DNA of 44,332 bases from a virus. Positions 40,459 to 44,332 of this stretch are shown piece by piece. Below the pieces are notes generated by a model. That model was not told where the DNA came from. It searched no databases and saw only the letters and a program-made list of their open reading frames with translations. The DNA is taken from the IMG/VR virus record IMGVR_UViG_3300038701_002607, positions 1-44,332 of that record; one strand, written 5' to 3'. How positions within the stretch are numbered: the first letter of the stretch is position 1; the number at the start of each line of letters is the position of its first letter. The position numbers were made by a program, and so were the translations under genes.

Positions 40459-41238
40459 TTATTCATTGTGTGAATGTTGAATTCTCCAAATCCATTCATT
40501 TAGCAACCAAGAAATGTATGAAGTCTGAGCTGACCGCGCTTTTGGCTTGGACAGTGTTTGGGTGGTGGCGTTTGAATGCGACATCACCCCTATTCCTCGC
40601 TGCCTTGCTTGATTTAACACATCAGATGATTGTGTTTTTGGTATTAGCGCGTGAGATTCAGAACTGAACCAAGTATTTGCGTGGGCTTGGTTTATCAATC
40701 GTTGAGATCCTGTCATTTTTGCTTCAATAGAAAATATATGTTCAATTGCGAAAAATTGATGCGTTGACCTCAACTTACATTTGTTGGTTCGTCTTATGAG
40801 GAGTTGAGCTGCCTCTATTCTGTCTAAGTTAGCGCTGAGGGTTTTAGGGAATAGTTTTTTTAAAAACTCGTACGAAGTCCACCCCATACCAGACAAGACG
40901 TGGAGCAATTTGATATCCAGCGGTTCAAGTTGAGACCTTTCAACCGCCCAATTTTGCATTGCCTTTTTCTTCCAAACGACAGCAACAATATCTGGGTATG
41001 ATCCGCATATTTCAGGTTCAATAAATATGCTCAACCCTGATTTTTTAGGCACGAACCATGTCTGGTTATTGAGGAATTCGCGAACAAATTCTAGCTCAGG
41101 ACCAACAGTTGGCGTCCTTTTTCGAAACCCTAGGCCAATGCCTTTTGATTGCTCATCTGTAACAACTGCACTTGTTCCACAAATTGATTGACAGTTCTTG
41201 TTGGATGTATACATGTCTTGAAGAGTTGTTGGTTTCAT
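40459..41238 (-). CDS. Cargo cassette protein A: PD-(D/E)xK-like nuclease with inserted winged helix
   Basis: 259 residues. The pattern PD (residues 82-83, SYPDIVAVVW) and ExK (172-174, FSIEAKM), followed by NQAHANTW and IPKTQSSDVLNQARQRG, is that of PD-(D/E)xK nucleases, whose QA helix follows the ExK strand. Between the two motifs (about 105-160) is a winged-helix-like unit (LDIKLLHVLSGMGWTSYEFL, then ANLDRIEAAQLLIR). This split is unusual. First gene of the cassette; no Shine-Dalgarno is visible before ATG 41238. AT-rich. It could cut invader or own DNA when the cassette is triggered. Confidence 0.72.
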   Translation of the reverse strand: MKPTTLQDMYTSNKNCQSICGTSAVVTDEQSKGIGLGFRKRTPTVGPELEFVREFLNNQTWFVPKKSGLSIFIEPEICGSYPDIVAVVWKKKAMQNWAVERSQLEPLDIKLLHVLSGMGWTSYEFLKKLFPKTLSANLDRIEAAQLLIRRTNKCKLRSTHQFFAIEHIFSIEAKMTGSQRLINQAHANTWFSSESHALIPKTQSSDVLNQARQRGIGVMSHSNATTQTLSKPKARSAQTSYISWLLNEWIWRIQHSHNE

Positions 41239-41293
41239 GCGGTTTTATTGGATTTAAAGTGTGTTGAATTGGTTCAAAAGTTCGAAATCCTTA

Positions 41294-41354
41294 GCACATA
41301 AGCCCCATTATTTCTCTTCGCAGCACGAGCGAACATGTGAGTTTTTTTATGTGC
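41294..41354. other. Inverted repeat upstream of the cargo cassette
   Basis: GCACATAA (41294-41301) and TTATGTGC (41347-41354) are exact complements and enclose a TTCGC-7nt-GCGAA hairpin. It lies in the 244-base non-coding gap 41239-41482, which must hold the leftward cassette promoter. The gap is AT-rich and ends with a CGTC-A7-GACG hairpin near 41442-41456. It may be an operator or leader structure. Confidence 0.4.
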
Positions 41355-41482
41355 GCCCAATGCTATTGCTTTAAGTCGTTGAAATCAAATGTAAAGTTGA
41401 GTTATGTTTTTTGTGGATATTTCTTGTGTGAATTTAATAGCGTCTTTTTTTGACGTTATTTTGAGGTCTGCACTGATTGCTT

Positions 41483-42424
41483 TCACACCAATCCCTCCAC
41501 AAACCGTTCATACATCCTCTTTGACTCAATGGGATTGTTGGTGTGTTCCTCGATTTTAAACGAACCACGTACAAACATCTCACCATGATGCAACTCACTG
41601 CCCTGGTCAGAGCGCGAATATCGAATGAGGAAGCAACGACGTTGTTGTGGTCCGTCTCCTTCAGTTTTGGTCTCAGTGAGCACCACAGCTCGGTGCCATT
41701 GACCTGAGATGGTACCAGCGACACCACCTGTAAACTTCTCGTCGACTTCGAGCTTTTGGTCGGCCTTAAAGAGCAACTTCCAATCACCGTTGCGACCACA
41801 CCGCACCGTCAAGGTGTCCTTGCGGGGTCCACGGTTTTCCAGCTCAATCGCATCAACATCATCGGGGTTGAGCCTCCAACGCGCGTTGATCTTGATGGCG
41901 GGCAGGCGTTGCCCCTCGATCATCTTGCGTATGGAGACTTCCGCACATCCACAAGCCTCGGCGGCCTGCTTGGTTGTCATGGTATAGGCGCGTGCGAGGT
42001 CGTTGGTTTTGTGGATGGTGTCGTCGGCGAATATCCAAGTACCACCAATCAAACGAGCATCAAGCACCGCTCGGTCGACCAGGCGCCTCAACGTGAGTTC
42101 ATCGATTTTGGTGTGCTCCAATACCTCACTCATGGGGAGGGTGTATTCGTCACCAGTGGGTTTTTGTTGGGCAATCTTTTGGGCCATGACATCCAACATC
42201 CATGAAAATTGAGGTGTGCCCATCAACGCGGACGTGACCCGCAACCCGCCATCACCATCAGATTGAACGTGTTCAAAGGGGCTATCCCCAAATAGATAGG
42301 CGCTCAACTCAACTTCACCAATGGACGGATCGGCGAGCAGCTCCATCGCGCGTGCAGCAAACGCTTCTTGTTCTGGAGTTGTGGGCAGGTTGCCGATCGT
42401 GCCGTCTTGCTTCGTGTATTGCAT
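41483..42424 (-). CDS. DNA-binding protein with MerR/excisionase-type HTH
   Basis: 313 residues. About residues 140-195 contain a helix-turn-helix of the excisionase/MerR sort (YTMTTKQAAEACGCAEVSIR, then LPAIKINARWRLNPDDVDAI). The N-terminal 120 residues are acidic and helical; the C-terminal 110 form strands (WHRAVVLTETKTEGDG, RCFLIRYSRSDQGSELHHGE). GGAG six bases before ATG 42424 supports the start. It follows the 62-residue gene in one transcript under the double operator at 42720-42760. Probably a regulator; what it controls is not evident. Confidence 0.75.
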   Translation of the reverse strand: MQYTKQDGTIGNLPTTPEQEAFAARAMELLADPSIGEVELSAYLFGDSPFEHVQSDGDGGLRVTSALMGTPQFSWMLDVMAQKIAQQKPTGDEYTLPMSEVLEHTKIDELTLRRLVDRAVLDARLIGGTWIFADDTIHKTNDLARAYTMTTKQAAEACGCAEVSIRKMIEGQRLPAIKINARWRLNPDDVDAIELENRGPRKDTLTVRCGRNGDWKLLFKADQKLEVDEKFTGGVAGTISGQWHRAVVLTETKTEGDGPQQRRCFLIRYSRSDQGSELHHGEMFVRGSFKIEEHTNNPIESKRMYERFVEGLV

Positions 42425-42473
42425 TGTGTGCTCCACATAATAAGAAAGGGAGGGGTAACCCTCCCCCTTTGGG

Positions 42474-42662
42474 TTACTTGAGTTGGTAGGCTATCCCGAG
42501 GTCTTTGAGCAATTTCTCAAGCTCGGTGGTATCTTTCATGATGAAGGTCAGTTCGAGTCGCCCTCTGCCGAGGTACTTGAGGTTGGTGAAGTCTCCGTCG
42601 ATTTTCTTTTCGATGGCTTCGACCTCTTGGGCGGTTGGGGCTGTCAGGATGAGTCGTTTCAT
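42474..42662 (-). CDS. Small hypothetical protein
   Basis: 62 residues of ferredoxin-like strand/helix plan (KRLILTAPTAQEVEAIEKKI, then LELTFIMKDTTELEKLLKDL). GGAG precedes ATG 42662 by five bases. First gene behind the 42720-42760 operator. Could be a dimerising regulator or antagonist; not recognised. Confidence 0.7.
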   Translation of the reverse strand: MKRLILTAPTAQEVEAIEKKIDGDFTNLKYLGRGRLELTFIMKDTTELEKLLKDLGIAYQLK

Positions 42663-42719
42663 GTTGTCTCCGTTGAGTTGTGAAGCTGCTGTGTGCCGCC
42701 TCGGTGATTAAGTTGTCTC

Positions 42720-42760
42720 AAATATCGTCGATAATTTCAATTTGAATATCGACGATATTT
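42720..42760. promoter_or_regulatory. Symmetrical double operator
   Basis: A perfect 14-bp inverted repeat, AAATATCGTCGATA (42720-42733) and TATCGACGATATTT (42747-42760), has a 13-base AT-rich spacer. Each arm contains its own 11-bp palindrome, TATCG-W-CGATA. The 10-mer CGACGATATT is shared with the switch operator at 7103-7112. It sits between the terminator at 42764 and the leftward genes, where the promoter must be, so a regulator binding here would repress the 42662 operon. Confidence 0.7.
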
Positions 42761-42763
42761 AAA

Positions 42764-42806
42764 AAAGAAGAAGCCACGAGCAATAAGCGATCGTGGCTTC
42801 TTCTTT
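42764..42806. terminator. Bidirectional terminator after the lipoprotein operon
   Basis: A perfect 16-bp stem, AAAGAAGAAGCCACGA (42764-42779) and TCGTGGCTTCTTCTTT (42791-42806), with 11-base loop. On the minus strand the stem ends in a T run (from AAAAAA at 42761-42766). It ends the transcript from the lipoprotein gene. Stretch 42807-42929 shows no further gene. Confidence 0.85.
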
Positions 42807-42929
42807 GGTTGCGTTTACCCCGCCCTCGAACTTAACTGCCGTATGGCGCGTGGAGCAGGCTGAGGGGCGCTGACATGTGGGTTATCGGCCCGCCTGCCAG
42901 CGTGTTGCGTATTTTGTTGAGAATATCGC

Positions 42930-44048
42930 TTATTGGTTGAACCACATGTCAAACTCGACCTGCTTGGTGCCCAACATGCCCTTCTCGGGAATGATAAGTT
43001 TGAGCTTGCTCCGTTTCTCAACTGAATCCAGGGGCACCTCAAAAGCGATGTATTGTTCTACAGGCAGGCCCGGCTGAAGTTCTTGGACGAGCAGCTCGGC
43101 CTTGTTCGTCATGACCAATGCTCGGGTGGCCTTGCTTGACGCTCTGAACTGCCGACCTTTGGCATCCTTGAGCACCAGGTCGCCTGTGAGCACCGTGCGT
43201 GTTTTGTTGTCCGCGTTTTTGATGCTGTACTTGATGGTGACGAAGGTGCCGCCCTTGGTTGCCTTTTGTTTGATAAATCGGTTTTTGCCGATCTGTTTGG
43301 TCAACTCCGCGCTGATGACCTTGTATTCAAAGTCACCCAGCTTGAAGACCTTTCCGTAGTCGGGTGTCTTCATGTCTTCACGCATTATGGGAAGCAGTAG
43401 GTCGAGAAGCTGCTGCGTTTTGTCTATCATTAAAACAGTTACTTGATCCTGAATATGACCAACCATGATGTGAGAACCCTTGCAATTACCAATGTAACTT
43501 TCAGACTCAAAACTTTCTTGAATTTCTTTTTTGTTCGAAACGATCACCTTCTGTTTAGTGCAGAGCATCAATGGTAATTTTTTAAATGCTTTGTTGTTTC
43601 GCTTAAACTCCTTTGCCTCAATGTAGCTAATTTGTTTATTGAAGGTCATGAGGTGAACTAGGGCGGTGTTGCCAAATATTTTCAGCTTGGGACATAGCCA
43701 GCTGACTCTCTCCAAATGCCCAAATGGTCCACCTTTTTTCTCAATATCTTTAACCACCCACCCTTTTTTACACTTGGGCAAGGTCTCTTTCTTCGTGAGC
43801 GTTTTGCCTGACCACCCAAAGTTGAAGTCACCCAAGGGCTCCTCCGGCAAGAGCTTTGATGGTTGATATTTTGGAGGTTCAGGCGGCTTCTTTTGTGCTG
43901 GTTCAGCCTTTGGCTTGACTGCGACTGGTGGCTTGGTTGTGTCATCGGAATTGTCTGTGATCTTGACTGGCTTCTTGGAGTCGCATCCCAAAATAAACAG
44001 ACAGGCGCTGATGGCGATCAGGTACTTCATTGCATCACTCGGCTTCAT
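42930..44048 (-). CDS. Lipoprotein with DUF4352-like C-terminal domain
   Basis: 372 residues from ATG 44048. A signal peptide ends in a lipobox: MKYLIAISACLFILGC, with acylation expected on the Cys. A Pro/Lys-rich linker (VAVKPKAEPAQKKPPEPPKY) follows, then an AT-richer middle domain with paired cysteines, then a C-terminal immunoglobulin-like domain of DUF4352 type (GGTFVTIKYSIKNADNKTRT, LVLKDAKGRQFRASSKAT, YIAFEVPLDSV). The start could also be ATG 44069 or 44030. It forms an operon with the junction-spanning membrane protein. Lipoproteins made by prophages often block superinfection; that use here is inferred. Its central part differs in base composition from both ends. Confidence 0.82.
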   Translation of the reverse strand: MKPSDAMKYLIAISACLFILGCDSKKPVKITDNSDDTTKPPVAVKPKAEPAQKKPPEPPKYQPSKLLPEEPLGDFNFGWSGKTLTKKETLPKCKKGWVVKDIEKKGGPFGHLERVSWLCPKLKIFGNTALVHLMTFNKQISYIEAKEFKRNNKAFKKLPLMLCTKQKVIVSNKKEIQESFESESYIGNCKGSHIMVGHIQDQVTVLMIDKTQQLLDLLLPIMREDMKTPDYGKVFKLGDFEYKVISAELTKQIGKNRFIKQKATKGGTFVTIKYSIKNADNKTRTVLTGDLVLKDAKGRQFRASSKATRALVMTNKAELLVQELQPGLPVEQYIAFEVPLDSVEKRSKLKLIIPEKGMLGTKQVEFDMWFNQ

Positions 44049-44058
44049 TTTTAAAACT

Positions 44059-44332
44059 TCACTGATCATGGGCGATTTCCATCATTGCGTTGATGATCTG
44101 GGTGTCCTGCATTGGCACATAGCCCGCTTCACGGAACACGAATGCCTTGGGTTGTCCTTGGGATGGCTGCACCAACATGGCGTTGATTGCAGGTTGCCAG
44201 CTCATTAAATCATTCCATGGCATTGACCAGTTTTGGCCATGGCCTTGGCTGACGAAGGTTACGCGTTGGGGAGTGATGACCAAGACTCCTTCACCTTCCA
44301 TGTGGTCATACTTGACCTTGTGTTCGATGATC
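44059..44332 (-). CDS. C-terminal part of the junction-spanning PH-like membrane protein
   Basis: This is the other end of the gene that begins at 658. Bases 44205-44332 duplicate the window start, and 44204-44059 is the unique C-terminal part ending in TGA at 44061-44059. The residues here finish the PH-like domain (EGVLVITPQRVTFV, then a strand with FVFREAG, then an amphipathic C-terminal helix). The only difference between the two copies lies at base 127/44331 (c versus t), changing a Val codon GTC to Ile ATC, which is conservative. Read as a linear sequence it would look like a separate 80-residue gene, but that is an artefact of the cut point. Confidence 0.8.
   Translation of the reverse strand, partial: IIEHKVKYDHMEGEGVLVITPQRVTFVSQGHGQNWSMPWNDLMSWQPAINAMLVQPSQGQPKAFVFREAGYVPMQDTQIINAMMEIAHDQ
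44205..44332. repeat. Terminal direct repeat (right copy), circular overlap
   Basis: Second copy of bases 1-128 with one mismatch at 44331. Joining 44204 to base 1 restores one uninterrupted gene across the junction, which supports circularity over a true packaged terminal repeat. Confidence 0.93.

Larger units (their letters stand above)
2403..41907 (+). repeat. Dispersed oriented 11-mer GGCGGGCAGGC (nine exact copies, all plus strand)
   Basis: Exact copies start at 2403, 3970, 6467, 10489, 13182, 26204, 29610, 32810 and 41897. A ten-base version starts at 18027, and shorter GGGCAGGC cores are near 1975 and 8676. By eye I found the core only twice on the minus strand (about 11929 and 35862). 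Copies occur in leftward and rightward genes and in different reading frames, and the bases beyond the 11-mer differ, so selection is on the DNA word, not on protein. Confidence 0.75.

Noticed and set aside
1-44332. CRISPR array, insertion sequence, or rRNA gene
   Set aside because: No regular spaced repeats, transposase motifs or rRNA sequence seen on either strand.

Overview
This window is a complete, circular genome of a temperate bacteriophage with a contractile tail. It is about 44.2 kb and was cut open inside a gene. The first 126 bases recur exactly at the end (44205-44330), so the two ends overlap, and one membrane-protein gene runs across the join. An intact integrase-attP module with a tRNA-Leu 3' fragment as core shows this is the excised or virion form, not a prophage with bacterial flanks. 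The host is probably Gram-negative: there is a lipobox lipoprotein and a soluble lytic-transglycosylase endolysin, and the DNA is moderately GC-rich. The tRNA fragment ends in GCA followed by TCG, with no encoded CCA, which argues mildly against an enteric-type gammaproteobacterium. The species cannot be named from the sequence.

Layout. (1) 1-658 plus 44059-44332 (-): two-TM membrane protein with a PH-like domain, paired with a DUF4352-type lipoprotein (42930-44048). (2) 820-1109: attP, with TGGACA arm repeats on both sides of the tRNA-Leu piece and a terminator. (3) 1073-7015 (-): a leftward early operon of overlapping genes holding integrase, an excisionase-like protein, four Cys-rich zinc-ribbon-like proteins, three tiny membrane proteins (two missed by ordinary length cut-offs) and a Dam-type adenine methyltransferase with a DNA-binding-like N-terminus. 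(4) 7016-7630: genetic switch with an XRE regulator and repeated operators. (5) 7627-11188 (+): replication, with a frameshifted small gene, an initiator that contains iteron-like repeats, a DnaC-type loader and DnaB helicase. (6) 11189-13487: accessory small genes and two strikingly structured non-coding stretches. (7) 13488-35792 (+): terminase, portal, protease/scaffold, decoration protein, capsid, connector genes, sheath, tube, a tail chaperone with a HIV-type T TTT TTA slippery heptamer, tape measure, baseplate, and tail fibre/spike ending in a SASA-type esterase. (8) 35807-38144 (+): lysis genes and a metallophosphoesterase. (9) 38381-41238 (-): an AT-rich three-gene cargo cassette made of a PD-(D/E)xK-like nuclease with inserted winged helix, a complete Ser/Thr kinase and an unrecognised about 400-residue enzyme-like protein. 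This is the best candidate for a new defence or superinfection-exclusion system. (10) 41483-42806 (-): a DNA-binding protein and a small protein behind a symmetrical double operator.

How it works together: the XRE regulator probably controls the rightward replication promoter through GGCGAnnATATTGTTCA sites, and perhaps the operator at 42720-42760, which shares the 10-mer CGACGATATT. The late region is one long coupled transcript in which most stop and start codons overlap. The lipoprotein/membrane pair and the kinase cassette look like lysogenic-conversion cargo. An 11-base motif, GGCGGGCAGGC, occurs nine times, always on the plus strand, in genes of both orientations and in different reading frames, so it acts at the DNA level.
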